Shown: positions 53,793 to 62,615, counted from the stretch's first letter. The stretch is 64,000 nucleotides of DNA from Candidatus Berkiella aquae (GCF_001431295.2 NZ_LKAJ02000001.1:620001-684000); one strand, 5' to 3'. Program-made: numbers and translations. The notes: generated from the sequence alone by a model not told the origin.

Positions 53793-54218
53793 TTATATTA
53801 GCGCGCTGATTGTCGTATTCAAAATTCTTTCTTGTTCTGGCGTTATATCCTGAGAATGCGTTGCACAAATCAATAGAGCTTTTAAATTTGCTTTAGAGAT
53901 AACATCAGTTTTTCTAATAATTTTTTCAATGCCTTTTTGAATGACTGAAGAAATTTCTGTCTCATAAAATTCATCCAGCTGTATCCAGGTGGCTTTTGAA
54001 AAGCAGGTTGGTTCAGAGCCATTTGGGATGTGGTAGCAATGAAAATTAGGGTGTAGTTGGCATTTGGGCGCATTAGAATATCGGCGCTCTCTTGATGTGG
54101 TTTTAACCAATATATACTTGTTAGTGCTTATTTGTGCTAAGACGACGCAGTATTTTTTCAATACTGAGCCATCACTTGTTACAAATTGATCGTCAATTAA
54201 GACTTGGCCCGGCCGCAT
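53793..54218 (-). CDS. PemK/MazF-like protein, possible toxin
   Basis: A 141-residue protein starting RPGQVLIDDQFVTSDGSVLK. The strand pattern that follows (KYCVVLAQISTNKYILVKTT, CFSKATWIQLDEFYETEI) resembles the beta-barrel of PemK/MazF-type ribonucleases, and Gly-Gln near the start is a typical position. The active-site residues cannot be fixed by eye. Its start lies within the 3' end of the upstream gene (22-bp overlap), the arrangement of toxin–antitoxin pairs. It is carried on the island. Confidence 0.55.
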   Translation of the reverse strand: MRPGQVLIDDQFVTSDGSVLKKYCVVLAQISTNKYILVKTTSRERRYSNAPKCQLHPNFHCYHIPNGSEPTCFSKATWIQLDEFYETEISSVIQKGIEKIIRKTDVISKANLKALLICATHSQDITPEQERILNTTISALI

Positions 54219-54721
54219 TGTTGAGGTGCATCTTCGGTTGTTGGACTAGAAAAATTTTTCAAGAAATTATCATGGTCCTCTATGTTTTCTTTTAGCATTT
54301 CATACGTTGTTTCAGATGTGTTTTTAAGAGTTTGACTAAATGAGACATAATGATTCTGAACTGTTGATATATTAAACTTGCTTCGAAAGTAATTTAAAAA
54401 ATCACCCGGAGCGGCTTTAGCCCAATCATTAGCTATTTGTTGCAAGATTTGAAATTCTCGCTTACTCAATTTGTCTTTATCATAATCCAAGTTATTTTTA
54501 TTGATAAGGGCTTTTAAATGCTGTTCTAGCTGAAATTCAATTTCAATATTTTTAGCTAGTCTATAGGAAATATTCGTTGCACATCGACCTGTTTGAAAGT
54601 AATGGTTTAAGTCTAATAAAAAGAGCATATACACCATTATTTCAATAGATTGGCAATCCGTTTCTTTAATAAAAAAGGCTGCAAAATCATCAGTTTTATT
54701 TCGATTCTTCAATTTAATCAT
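54197..54721 (-). CDS. Partner gene of the PemK-like protein, unknown
   Basis: A 174-residue helical protein without a recognised domain. The ATG at 54721 follows GGAGAG; a longer frame begins at 54778 but has a poorer start. It overlaps the PemK-like gene by 22 bp, so the two are co-expressed, and an antitoxin or accessory role is possible. It is larger than most antitoxins and lacks an obvious DNA-binding motif. Confidence 0.55.
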   Translation of the reverse strand: MIKLKNRNKTDDFAAFFIKETDCQSIEIMVYMLFLLDLNHYFQTGRCATNISYRLAKNIEIEFQLEQHLKALINKNNLDYDKDKLSKREFQILQQIANDWAKAAPGDFLNYFRSKFNISTVQNHYVSFSQTLKNTSETTYEMLKENIEDHDNFLKNFSSPTTEDAPQQCGRAKS

Positions 54722-54806
54722 TTTCTCTCCGTCCTTCTTATATAATATAATACAAGCACATTGGTAAAAAAGTTCCATATTTCCTATAAAAGTAAAAATA
54801 TTACGC

Positions 54807-55028
54807 TTAAACGGTATGCTGAAAATATTCTTTTAAGTATTTTGCCTGCTCTTTTAATGCAGCTTTTAGTTGCTTGAGATTAGCTAATTGGCCACCTTTG
54901 AAGCTTCTTTTTGCAGAACGCTCTTTGCCTTCATTTGTTTTTGGTCCGGTTGATTTTTCCCAAGGACGCCAATTTCTTATTAGCTTTGATTGCCTTGCCT
55001 TTCGAGCTGATGTCCAACCGTTTGCCAT
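54807..55028 (-). CDS. Small basic protein of mobile elements
   Basis: A 73-residue Lys/Arg/Gly-rich protein. The motif RPWEKSTGPKTNEGKERSAK is a recurring one in small proteins of proteobacterial prophages and plasmids, whose role is not known. The ATG at 55028 follows GGAGG. The start lies 98 bp inside the end of the next upstream gene, in another frame. Confidence 0.65.
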   Translation of the reverse strand: MANGWTSARKARQSKLIRNWRPWEKSTGPKTNEGKERSAKRSFKGGQLANLKQLKAALKEQAKYLKEYFQHTV

Positions 55029-55560
55029 GATTTTCCTCCAATAGTTGGTTTTGCTGATTTTTAATTTTTTTCGCGCGCGAAACAGGTTTTGGTTCAGGTT
55101 TAACGTTGTTATTAACCTGTTGGTTGTGCCCAATATTAGCTTGCTTCACGAATGCAATATGGGGAGGATTTTTAATGTTAGCTAGCGTTTCCAAAGTTGC
55201 TCGACATTGGGATTGTGCCTTAAGAGCCACTCGGAGTAATGCTTCCATTGGCTCAACAAAATTAGTCGTAGTTGCTCTGCATGCGAGGTTGTTAAACATG
55301 GCATCTAACGTTTGTGCTTGTATTAGCAACATTCGTTCGACGTGGACTAAGTTGCCATCTTGAATCCGTTTGCCTTCTTCAACAAGTCTGTTAATCGCCC
55401 CCATAAAATCAAGTGAACCGAGTTCTTCGGTATAGAGTTGCTGAGTTGTTACACCAAGAAAATGTGGTAAAGCTGCTCTTCTTGTATACAAATTTAAAAG
55501 AGATTCTTCAGATTTGGTTTCTTCTTTAGTTTGGAGCTTTTGTGCAGGTTTATTTGTCAT
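54931..55560 (-). CDS. Island hypothetical protein with coiled-coil core
   Basis: A 209-residue protein. Residues about 20–125 form amphipathic helices (ERMLLIQAQTLDAMFNNLAC, EALLRVALKAQSQCRATLET), and the last 60 residues are Lys/Asn-rich and likely disordered. The pattern resembles proteins next to primase-like genes in integrated elements. The 3' end overlaps the next gene. Function unknown. Confidence 0.65.
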   Translation of the reverse strand: MTNKPAQKLQTKEETKSEESLLNLYTRRAALPHFLGVTTQQLYTEELGSLDFMGAINRLVEEGKRIQDGNLVHVERMLLIQAQTLDAMFNNLACRATTTNFVEPMEALLRVALKAQSQCRATLETLANIKNPPHIAFVKQANIGHNQQVNNNVKPEPKPVSRAKKIKNQQNQLLEENHGKRLDISSKGKAIKANKKLASLGKINRTKNK

Positions 55561-55816
55561 AAACGTCCTTATTGATTTGCAACCATGAATATTCCACCAT
55601 TTGAATGTTCTAAGTATTGGGATGAATCAACACTAAACTAAAGAGGCAATTACGCCGTGATGCAACGAAGGATTGGCTTGGCTGTAACACCGTTTTGCGC
55701 TGCCAACAGCGAATGCCGATTGTAAGATAATCATCGGTTGTATCTTTTTAGTCCCATTTCCATTGCCAACCACTGCCTCTCTCACCCATTAGATCTCTCG
55801 GATTTTATCGAAATCA

Positions 55817-56275
55817 TTAAGCAATTTTGTTGCACTTAGCACTGAGTGGGCGAGGGATGGGTTTGCCAGCCCCTCTAACATGGCACCAACAACAACCTAA
55901 CACCTCGCCAGAATACCAAAGCCAAATCGGCCCACAACCACTGCAAGTGGCATGTTCTGTGAAATGAGCTGGAATCGTTCCTTGTCCCATCTTCTCAAAT
56001 TGCACTAGCGATCGCGCAAAGGCCCTTAACTCACTAGTATTCAGTTTACCGATATGCCAATCCTCAACATCCTCTTGAGAAAGCTCTTTATAGACTTCCC
56101 TCGGTGTGATGGGTAGGTTTTGACAGAGTGCGGTAAGAGCATCTAATAATTTTGATTCCTTAGACGCAAAACTCGCAGAATACGCATTATTGACTGGCAT
56201 ACATTCTTTCTGTACATTTTGCGGATTCTGCGTATCGGTTGAGCTGTTTATACCAAGAATGTTACGCCAACTCAT
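55817..56275 (-). CDS. Zinc-ribbon-like protein coupled to the Toprim/DUF3987 gene
   Basis: A 152-residue protein. The C-terminal part has two Cys pairs, CSGCGPIWLW and GCCWCHVRG, which could bind zinc. The ATG at 56275 overlaps the stop of the upstream gene (ATGA); a TTG two codons earlier is less likely. Such proteins accompany DUF3987 genes in integrated elements. No known function. Confidence 0.65.
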   Translation of the reverse strand: MSWRNILGINSSTDTQNPQNVQKECMPVNNAYSASFASKESKLLDALTALCQNLPITPREVYKELSQEDVEDWHIGKLNTSELRAFARSLVQFEKMGQGTIPAHFTEHATCSGCGPIWLWYSGEVLGCCWCHVRGAGKPIPRPLSAKCNKIA

Positions 56276-58707
56276 TTCCAACCCTCCAAAATTTCTGGCC
56301 TAATTCTGATTGTGGGTGATGGTGGTCGCCCTGGACCAGAGCTTATCGGTTCATCTACCACTACATATCCACGTTCTTCGAGTACATCAATTGCTGCGCG
56401 AAGATGCTTAACACGATTGAATGCACTTCGAAGTGCATGAAATGCTTCTCGAATAGTGAAACTTGGCAGCTTTTTTCTTTCGATCCATTCCCAAACTTGT
56501 TTAGCTGAAGCAATACTAGGATCCGCCCCCATTAAATCAAGTGCCGCTAAGCTATGCCGCATAAACACTCCCATTAGGTCTAGAGCGTTATTCATTGTTT
56601 CAACAGAAATTTGGTGTTCCCATGGTTTGCCATGTGCATAAAGTATTCCATGGAGCACCCCTGCAAGACGCGCAGCAGCCCCAGGCGCTTTACCGGCCCA
56701 ATCAGTGAAATGCTCCAGATCGCCCCCAGGTCGCATTAGTTTTTCAATAGCATCATAAAAAGCATGCCATTCAGAATATGCTTCTTCACTCATTTGCAAA
56801 ATGTGAGGTACTTTCTTGCCATTTTCATTTTCAGCAGGTTCCCAATTCAACATAGCTTTCAACCCATTTGCATAACCTTCACTCAGACTGGAGGGAATGG
56901 GTGAGGTCATCGATGTTCGAAATCCGAGGGGTGAAGGTGGTAGTAAATATAAAAAGCGGGCTAGTAAGCCACGGCCACGAAAGCTAGGTTTAGATGTCAG
57001 CCCACGTAAAACATCGGGTTGGGGGCTTAAACCAACACTGAGTAATGGGTTTTGTAAATAAACCGGAGATCGCCCTGTTCGATCGACTCTTTCAGGATCG
57101 CCACTATGCGATTTCAAATACAAATCGAGATTCGGTATACCATTTGAGTACCTACCTTGCAATAAATCAAAAATGCCACCTTCAGAGGATAACCAAGCCA
57201 TGCGTTCATCTTGCTCTGCTAATAAACAACCTAACTTTTCTGGTGTGGCGTCAGATGTCCAAAGTTGTGGCAGAATGGGTATCTCAGGAAGTTCTTCTTC
57301 AAAGCTTGCAGCTTCAGCACACCACCTTTTTGCGTCACATGGATCTTTTGCTTTAGCTGCTTTAATTCTAATTTCTTTTATTCTTGCTTCCATGGTCTTG
57401 CGTTCGCTAGCTAGTCGTTTTCTCTCAGGAGTCATTTTTTCCGATTGCTCACGCTCCCATGCTATTAATGGTTCAGTGGCAGCGTATTGCACTGAGCTTT
57501 TTCTATTTCCCGGCGCTAACGCAACGACCAACCATAGATTACAAGGCTCTACGTAACCCGGCTTTACCATCACCTTTAAGCGGCGTGAAACTGCCGTGGC
57601 GCAACTTACAAGCACCATTCCAGCTGCGAGCTCTGGGGGTGTTTCTGTGAAGTCAGTCAATGCTTTAGCATAGCCGCCAACCCACGTAGGTAAGTTTTCA
57701 AGGTTGAGTTTAGGTAGTTTAGGCGTGTTCAAAGGTACTAGCTCGGGCCACTCATTATTGAGAGAGCTCAAGTCTATTTTATGATCAACTTTGACGTCGA
57801 AAGGTGATTTAGCATTTTTTAAACAATTAGCCACCGCTTCAAGCGATTGATAGCAGGCCAGGTCATTGAAGTCTGTCATCCCTTGGGGGCGTTCTTTTTC
57901 AAAATCAGGAATAGCTAATAAACCATTTACTGCTTTGGCCGCTTCAGTAGCCTTTGCAAGGCCAGGATTGTCTTTCACTTCGATATCATCGTCAGCACAG
58001 CAAATCAGTTGGATATCTGGGAACTTGTGCCGTAGGTATTTTGCAACATGTACTAGGTTAGCAGCATTAAAAGCGACAGCAACAGCGTAGCCCGTTGCCT
58101 CATAAATACTTGCATTAGTGCCATAACCTTCGGCAATGCACAAAATCTTATCGGGTTTGCCAATGCTGAAGTAGCACCCACTTGTACGACCACCTCTTAA
58201 AAACCTTTTTTCGCCCGTGGGGCTTATAAATTGTAATGAGTGAAGTTCACCTTCATAACGCATGGGTATAACGAGCATTCCCCGGTAAACCCGTACTCCA
58301 TGCGCTTTTATTCTTTTGCTTACAAGATAAGGATGGTCATTTGGTGCTTTGGTAGCTTTTTTCCAAATCTTTTCAGCTTTACTGCGAGCTTTGGCATGGC
58401 GTTCATGTTCTTCTGCTTTTCTTTCTTGGAGTATGGCTTCCATTTTTGCTTGGTATAGGGTCTGTTCCTCAATAGATAGGCTTCGGCCTATATCAGCACG
58501 CCATGTTTGATCTATATTTTTGCGATAATCCCCAAATCGACCTGCTGGAATGTTATCTTCAAACAGAATATACCACCCGGCGTTGTCTCTATCTTTGTTT
58601 TTAGTTGGAAAGCGATGAATCTTTCCATCCGCTACGATGGTTGCTGGCGGATTAACACCAGCTGCAACCATCGCGTTACGAAATTGTTCTAATACGTTTT
58701 GCATCAT
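56272..58707 (-). CDS. Toprim-domain / DUF3987 replication-type protein
   Basis: An 811-residue protein typical of integrated elements and phages. The N-terminal 110 residues are primase-like (GWYILFEDNIPAGRFGDYRK). A Toprim domain lies at about 195–275: KILCIAEGYGTNASIYEATG with the Glu, and LICCADDDIE with the Asp pair. The DUF3987 domain follows from about 340, with a P-loop-like APGNRKSS, and WLSSEGGIFDLLQGRYSNG. It probably helps element replication. It is coupled to genes on both sides (four-base overlaps). Confidence 0.82.
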   Translation of the reverse strand: MMQNVLEQFRNAMVAAGVNPPATIVADGKIHRFPTKNKDRDNAGWYILFEDNIPAGRFGDYRKNIDQTWRADIGRSLSIEEQTLYQAKMEAILQERKAEEHERHAKARSKAEKIWKKATKAPNDHPYLVSKRIKAHGVRVYRGMLVIPMRYEGELHSLQFISPTGEKRFLRGGRTSGCYFSIGKPDKILCIAEGYGTNASIYEATGYAVAVAFNAANLVHVAKYLRHKFPDIQLICCADDDIEVKDNPGLAKATEAAKAVNGLLAIPDFEKERPQGMTDFNDLACYQSLEAVANCLKNAKSPFDVKVDHKIDLSSLNNEWPELVPLNTPKLPKLNLENLPTWVGGYAKALTDFTETPPELAAGMVLVSCATAVSRRLKVMVKPGYVEPCNLWLVVALAPGNRKSSVQYAATEPLIAWEREQSEKMTPERKRLASERKTMEARIKEIRIKAAKAKDPCDAKRWCAEAASFEEELPEIPILPQLWTSDATPEKLGCLLAEQDERMAWLSSEGGIFDLLQGRYSNGIPNLDLYLKSHSGDPERVDRTGRSPVYLQNPLLSVGLSPQPDVLRGLTSKPSFRGRGLLARFLYLLPPSPLGFRTSMTSPIPSSLSEGYANGLKAMLNWEPAENENGKKVPHILQMSEEAYSEWHAFYDAIEKLMRPGGDLEHFTDWAGKAPGAAARLAGVLHGILYAHGKPWEHQISVETMNNALDLMGVFMRHSLAALDLMGADPSIASAKQVWEWIERKKLPSFTIREAFHALRSAFNRVKHLRAAIDVLEERGYVVVDEPISSGPGRPPSPTIRIRPEILEGWK

Positions 58708-58892
58708 GCACCTTTTAAACCTAAGTTTTTAATCAACCAATCGGCCACATTGGTCGGCACTAGGCTTCTAATACCGAGGTACACAATTACTGTTTTTATG
58801 AAGGCATGAATTGCGTTATTATTTATCTCGATGTCTGTTTTAGAAGCTGCTGCGGGTGCGTAACCCTCGGTGGCTTTTTCTTTTTTTGCCAT
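58704..58892 (-). CDS. Small island protein, 62 residues
   Basis: A short protein starting MAKKEKATEGYAPAAASKTD and ending in a hydrophobic helix (VYLGIRSLVPTNVADWLIKN). It overlaps the start of the Toprim/DUF3987 gene by four bases, so it is likely translated with it. Function unknown. Confidence 0.6.
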   Translation of the reverse strand: MAKKEKATEGYAPAAASKTDIEINNNAIHAFIKTVIVYLGIRSLVPTNVADWLIKNLGLKGA

Positions 58893-58893
58893 G

Positions 58894-59103
58894 TTATTTC
58901 TTATATTGGCTTTTGCTTTCTTTGATTTGTATTTGTATCCATGCTTCGATGTCGGTGTTTAGCCAGCCAACGGCTCTTGAGCCCAATGATATGGGGTGCG
59001 GAAAGCTGCCCTGAGATATTTTTAAATAGATGTTTGACCGGGAAAGTCCCACCCGTTGTTTAACGGCGGGCAGCCTTAAAATGCTTTGAAGCTGATTAGA
59101 CAT
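58894..59103 (-). CDS. alpA: AlpA-family excisionase/transcriptional regulator
   Basis: A 69-residue winged-helix protein: ILRLPAVKQRVGLSRSNIYL, then GSFPHPISLGSRAVGWLNTD. This is the AlpA/phage_AlpA pattern. AlpA of the E. coli CP4-57 element controls the integrase and excision from ssrA; this island sits at the same gene with the same type of regulator. The start at 59103 follows AAAGGATC. It is the first gene of the minus-strand run that includes the Toprim/DUF3987 gene. Confidence 0.85.
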   Translation of the reverse strand: MSNQLQSILRLPAVKQRVGLSRSNIYLKISQGSFPHPISLGSRAVGWLNTDIEAWIQIQIKESKSQYKK

Positions 59104-59155
59104 AAAAGATCCTTTTAGAACGTTTTTAACGCTTAAAGAATCACACAGGCAAAAA

Positions 59156-59252
59156 TGAGGCAAAAGAGCCCCACCGTAAAAAAAATTACGTTAAAAATCA
59201 ACTAGTAGCGTGAGGCAAAAGTTGCCTAAAGTTGCCTCTTTGAGGCAACTTT
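59156..59252. promoter_or_regulatory. TGAGGCAA repeats upstream of alpA
   Basis: TGAGGCAA occurs at 59156, 59211 and 59241. The last copy forms the hairpin AAAGTTGCCTC/GAGGCAACTTT (59228–59252). Their spacing before alpA suggests binding sites for a regulator or an excision protein. Confidence 0.45.
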
Positions 59253-59275
59253 AAAGTACGGTAGGTAAAAGGGGA

Positions 59276-59827
59276 TTAAAGTGTGAATTGTCTCGCAATG
59301 TAGGTTGGTTCGTAGTATGAGCCATCCTTCTTCGTGACATAAGACGGATTCTCTTGCTTAAGCTTGTCAAAAACCTTCTTAGCAATTTCTTCCTTGGTTA
59401 AGCGAGGGTGTTTATTTTTAATTTCTTTTGCTGCTATTCGCCATCTGTTATAGCGTTCATTAGTAGAAGGATTGTTATCCTTATCATAATTGTTTTCGTT
59501 TTGTTGCTGTAAAGCTAAAAATTCACTGGCTATTGACAGATCGACCAATATGTCATCTATCCCAATTTTTAAAAACTCCCCCTCTTCACAACGAATACCC
59601 CCCAGTTTGATTGAGCCGGGCGGTAAAATCATAATTTTTGCTTTATGCGGGTGTTTCCTGCGGACATTATATAAATCTTCGTCTGTTAATTGATGGTATT
59701 GCTTGTTTTTTCCTTTTTTCACAAAGAGTGTTAAACCACCATGGATTGCATGATGCTCAATAATTTGCTTGACTTCGTCTTGCTTACAAATCAAAGTTAA
59801 AAAACCAATGTCCGTATTTTTATCCAT
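59276..59827 (-). CDS. Island hypothetical protein
   Basis: A 183-residue protein next to the integrase. It has a beta-type first half (IGFLTLICKQDEVKQI, KIMILPPGSIKLGGIRCE) and a helical C-terminus (RWRIAAKEIKNKHPRLTKEE). No domain is recognised. It lies five bases downstream of the integrase stop, so both may be on one transcript. Confidence 0.6.
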   Translation of the reverse strand: MDKNTDIGFLTLICKQDEVKQIIEHHAIHGGLTLFVKKGKNKQYHQLTDEDLYNVRRKHPHKAKIMILPPGSIKLGGIRCEEGEFLKIGIDDILVDLSIASEFLALQQQNENNYDKDNNPSTNERYNRWRIAAKEIKNKHPRLTKEEIAKKVFDKLKQENPSYVTKKDGSYYEPTYIARQFTL

Positions 59828-59832
59828 TTTTG

Positions 59833-61020
59833 CTACCTTAGGGTTGTTAATTCATCAAGATAATCAGCCCATTTCTGCATCATCTTTCTTCGTTCTGGCA
59901 GGTGCTCTGCGTAATTGTATGCTGCGCGAATCGAGTTCCTTTCAGCGTGGGCAAGCTGTCGCTCAATTGCATCACGATTCCAGCCTTGCTCATTAAGAAG
60001 TGTGCATGCCATGCTGCGAAACCCGTGTCCCGTCATCTCATCGCTTGTGTAACCGAGACGGCGTAAAGCCCCCAATACGGTGTTATTAGACATTGGACGG
60101 TTGGGGGTGCGAATTCCTGGGAACAAATATTTGCCGTTGCCGGTTAGCGGTTTGAGCTCATTTAAAATGGTGAGCGCTTGGCGGGAAAGAGGCACAATGT
60201 GCTTTTCACGCATCTTCATTTTCTGGGCGGGTATATGCCATTCATTCGTTTCAAAGTTGAATTCAGCCCATTCAGCCTGTCTCAGTTCCCCGGGTCTTAC
60301 AAAAACTAGGGGGGCAAGGCGCAAAGCGCATTTGGTAACAAAGTGGCCTTGGTAATCATTGATGGCCCTTAAAAGGCTCCCAATTGCTTTAGGATCAGTG
60401 ATGCTGGCGTGATGGCGCTGTTTAACCGGTTGAAGAGCGCCTCGAAGATCGCTTGAAATATCTCTTTCAGCGCGGCCAGTGGCGATAGCATATCGAAAGA
60501 TTTGCCCGCAATTTTGGAGAGTGCGATGTGCCGTTTCGATTGCACCTCGATCTTCAATTCGTCGTAACACACTTAACAGCTCAGGAGCGTTTATCCCTGA
60601 GATAGGGCGATTACCGATCCAAGGGAACACATCTTTTTTTAGTCGTTGCAGGATCCGATCAGCATGATCTGGCGTCCATTTGTTTGAAAACTTGATGTGC
60701 CACTCGAGGGCAACGCTTTCAAAGCTGTTTTCTGCTAACAGCTTAAGTGAACGTTTTTTTTCTTTTTTGTGAAAACTAGGGTCGACATCATTGGCCAACA
60801 GTTTGCGAGCTTCATCTCTTTTATTCCTGGCATCAGCTAATGAAACATCAGGATAGACGCCCAATGCGAGTTTTTTTTCTTTACCCGCAAAGCGGAATTT
60901 GAAGCGCCAGTACTTTGCATTAGTTGGGGTGATTTGAAGATAAAGCCCTTTCTCATCTGCTACTTTGTAAGCTTTTTCGCGGGGTTTAAGGCTTCGAACC
61001 TTAGTGTCGCTTAGGGCCAT
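59833..61020 (-). CDS. intA: P4-type tyrosine integrase
   Basis: A 395-residue site-specific recombinase of the P4/CP4-57 type. The N-terminal DUF4102 domain (LSDTKVRSLKPREKAYKVAD, LALGVYPDVSLADARNKR) is followed by the core-binding region and the catalytic domain. Its R-H-R-Y residues appear in RPGELRQAEW, GHGFRSMACTLL and AYNYAEH. It is adjacent to the attachment site in the tmRNA gene, as expected. It would integrate and excise the island. Confidence 0.95.
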   Translation of the reverse strand: MALSDTKVRSLKPREKAYKVADEKGLYLQITPTNAKYWRFKFRFAGKEKKLALGVYPDVSLADARNKRDEARKLLANDVDPSFHKKEKKRSLKLLAENSFESVALEWHIKFSNKWTPDHADRILQRLKKDVFPWIGNRPISGINAPELLSVLRRIEDRGAIETAHRTLQNCGQIFRYAIATGRAERDISSDLRGALQPVKQRHHASITDPKAIGSLLRAINDYQGHFVTKCALRLAPLVFVRPGELRQAEWAEFNFETNEWHIPAQKMKMREKHIVPLSRQALTILNELKPLTGNGKYLFPGIRTPNRPMSNNTVLGALRRLGYTSDEMTGHGFRSMACTLLNEQGWNRDAIERQLAHAERNSIRAAYNYAEHLPERRKMMQKWADYLDELTTLR

Positions 61021-61128
61021 TGGGGGCTCCTATATTCAGCAATTGTTATTGTGCCCCGACAGGGGCCCCAATTTGAGTGGGGATGTAGGGGGTATTGGTG
61101 AGATCTTGTGGGACAATGTTATAAACGA

Positions 61129-61153
61129 AAAACCCTTTATTTACAAGGGTTTT
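61129..61153 (-). terminator. tmRNA terminator supplied by the island
   Basis: AAAACCCTT and AAGGGTTTT form a 9-bp stem with a 7-base loop, 33 bp after the tmRNA 3' end on the minus strand. A T-rich stretch follows. It sits inside the island, between integrase and tmRNA. Confidence 0.65.
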
Positions 61154-61185
61154 GAGACGTTATGAGATTTAGTTGGAAGTGAATG

Positions 61186-61549
61186 TGGTGGAGGCGGCGG
61201 GAATTGAACCCGCGTCCGCACATGTTATGCCGAAGGGTCTACATGCTTATCTAGACCATCGTTGTCGTTCAATGTGTCCTGATCTAGCGGGGACCCATCA
61301 AACCAGCTCTCAGTTTATTTAGCCCAACTGACGAGAGCAAACAGTTAAGCGGTCTTATGTAATCGACCCCCTAGCCAACCGCATAAGCACAGCTGGTAGA
61401 AGGAGAGCTTTACGCGACTTTTTTGTCGGCAGCTCCATAGATGTTGTCGTTTGCATCTATAACAAGACAGTTAAGTTTTACGAGGATTAAACTGTATGCT
61501 CGGCATGCACCTTGGGTTTCACGATCTGCGTCGAAGCCAGGTCGCCCCC
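61186..61549 (-). ncRNA. ssrA: Transfer-messenger RNA
   Basis: About 364 nt, similar to the 363-nt E. coli RNA. The 5' end GGGGGCGACCTGGCTTCGAC at 61549 pairs with the 3' end CGCCTCCACCA at 61186 (one G·U). The T-arm GCGGGTTCAATTCCCGC is intact, and CCA is encoded. The resume codon is GCA at 61452–61454, and the tag reads ANDNIYGAADKKVA, then TAA at 61410–61412. It rescues stalled ribosomes with SmpB, encoded just upstream. The 3' end is the att site of the island. Confidence 0.95.
61193..61207. other. Right attachment-site copy inside the tmRNA 3' end
   Basis: GGCGGCGGGAATTGA, identical to 48096–48110, lies within the T-arm and acceptor of the tmRNA. The copies are 13.1 kb apart and enclose the integrase and accessory genes. 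Confidence 0.85.
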
Positions 61550-61558
61550 AACTAAATA

Positions 61559-61587
61559 GGATACGCTTTATAACTACAAAAATCAAT
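61559..61587 (-). promoter_or_regulatory. Promoter of tmRNA
   Basis: On the minus strand TTGATT (complement of 61582–61587) is followed by a 17-bp spacer and TATCCT as -10, about ten bases before the first G of the tmRNA. A good sigma-70 promoter for a stable RNA. Confidence 0.65.
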
Positions 61588-61614
61588 TTAAGGGCCTTAG
61601 CCTACGAGAGTATA

Positions 61615-62091
61615 CTAACGCTTTAAGCTCATTAACCGCTGCTTCTCGCGTTGCCAATCTTTTTCTTTTTCAGTTTGGCGTTTATCGTGCAATTTCTTAC
61701 CTTTAGCAACGCCAATATTGATTTTGACGAAACTATTTTTCCAGTACATGTTTAATGCAACGATGGTATAGCCTTTGCGTTCAACCGCACCAATCAGCCT
61801 TCTTAGCTCTTTTTTATTCAGCAGTAACTTACGAGTACGGCCTTGTTCAGGGTGTATATGCGTTGATGCACTGAGTAAAGGAGTAATTTGCGCACCTAAT
61901 AGCCACGCTTCGCCCCCTTTAATGATGACATAACTATCTGCAATACCACCTTTACCAGCACGCAAGCTTTTCACTTCCCAACCTTGCAGGACCACGCCTG
62001 CTTCGAAGGTTTCTTCAATGCTGTATTCATGGCGGGCTTTGCGGTTTTCAGCAATCCGCGAATTGTCGTTTGACGGTTTTTTCTTACTCAT
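61615..62091 (-). CDS. smpB: SsrA-binding protein
   Basis: A 158-residue RNA-binding protein of trans-translation. Conserved stretches are [56 protein letters not shown] and the basic tail [20 protein letters not shown]. It guides alanyl-tmRNA into stalled ribosomes. It lies directly upstream of ssrA on the same strand, the usual arrangement, and is divergent from ratA. Confidence 0.97.
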   Translation of the reverse strand: MSKKKPSNDNSRIAENRKARHEYSIEETFEAGVVLQGWEVKSLRAGKGGIADSYVIIKGGEAWLLGAQITPLLSASTHIHPEQGRTRKLLLNKKELRRLIGAVERKGYTIVALNMYWKNSFVKINIGVAKGKKLHDKRQTEKEKDWQREKQRLMSLKR

Positions 62092-62180
62092 AGTCAGAAT
62101 ATTATACGTGGGTGCTTAGAAAAATAAATCATTACTATTATAATAGGCCCAATAAATGATAAAGGGGGAGACAAAAGACG

Positions 62181-62615
62181 ATGGCAACCATCTTTCGTAG
62201 CGCTTTTGTACCGTTCAGTTGTGCCCAAATGTACGATTTAGTGAACGATATTGAACAATATCCCCAATTCTTGCCCTGGTGCCCAAATACCGAGATTTTG
62301 AGCCGGACATCAGAAGAAATCCAAGCAACTGTCCATTTTGCCAAAGGGGCGCTTGCTAAATCCTTTACCACCGTCAATCGTTTGCTACCCCATAAACGTG
62401 TTGAAATGCGTTTGCTCCAAGGGCCATTTCGCCATCTGGAAGGGTTATGGCAATTTGAATCCATTGCCGATCAAGGTAGCAGAGTTACTCTGAACTTATC
62501 ATTTGAATTTAACAATAAGCTATTAGCTTTTGCCCTAGGGCCTTTCTTTCATCAAATGGCCAGTAGCATGGTTGAATCTTTTACCAAACGAGCACATCAA
62601 GTTTATGCCGGATAA
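62181..62615 (+). CDS. ratA: RatA/coenzyme Q-binding START-fold protein
   Basis: A 144-residue protein of the COQ10/RatA family. The N-terminus TIFRSAFVPFSCAQMYDLVN with IEQYPQFLPWCPNTEI and the C-terminal FFHQMASSMVESFTKRAHQV match it closely. In E. coli it was reported to block ribosome subunit joining; the family otherwise binds ubiquinone. It is followed by ratB with an overlap, the standard gammaproteobacterial pair beside smpB. Confidence 0.93.
   Translation: MATIFRSAFVPFSCAQMYDLVNDIEQYPQFLPWCPNTEILSRTSEEIQATVHFAKGALAKSFTTVNRLLPHKRVEMRLLQGPFRHLEGLWQFESIADQGSRVTLNLSFEFNNKLLAFALGPFFHQMASSMVESFTKRAHQVYAG

Noticed and set aside
57173-57556. 127-codon plus-strand frame in the island
   Set aside because: Shadow of the Toprim/DUF3987 gene, whose motifs are intact on the minus strand.
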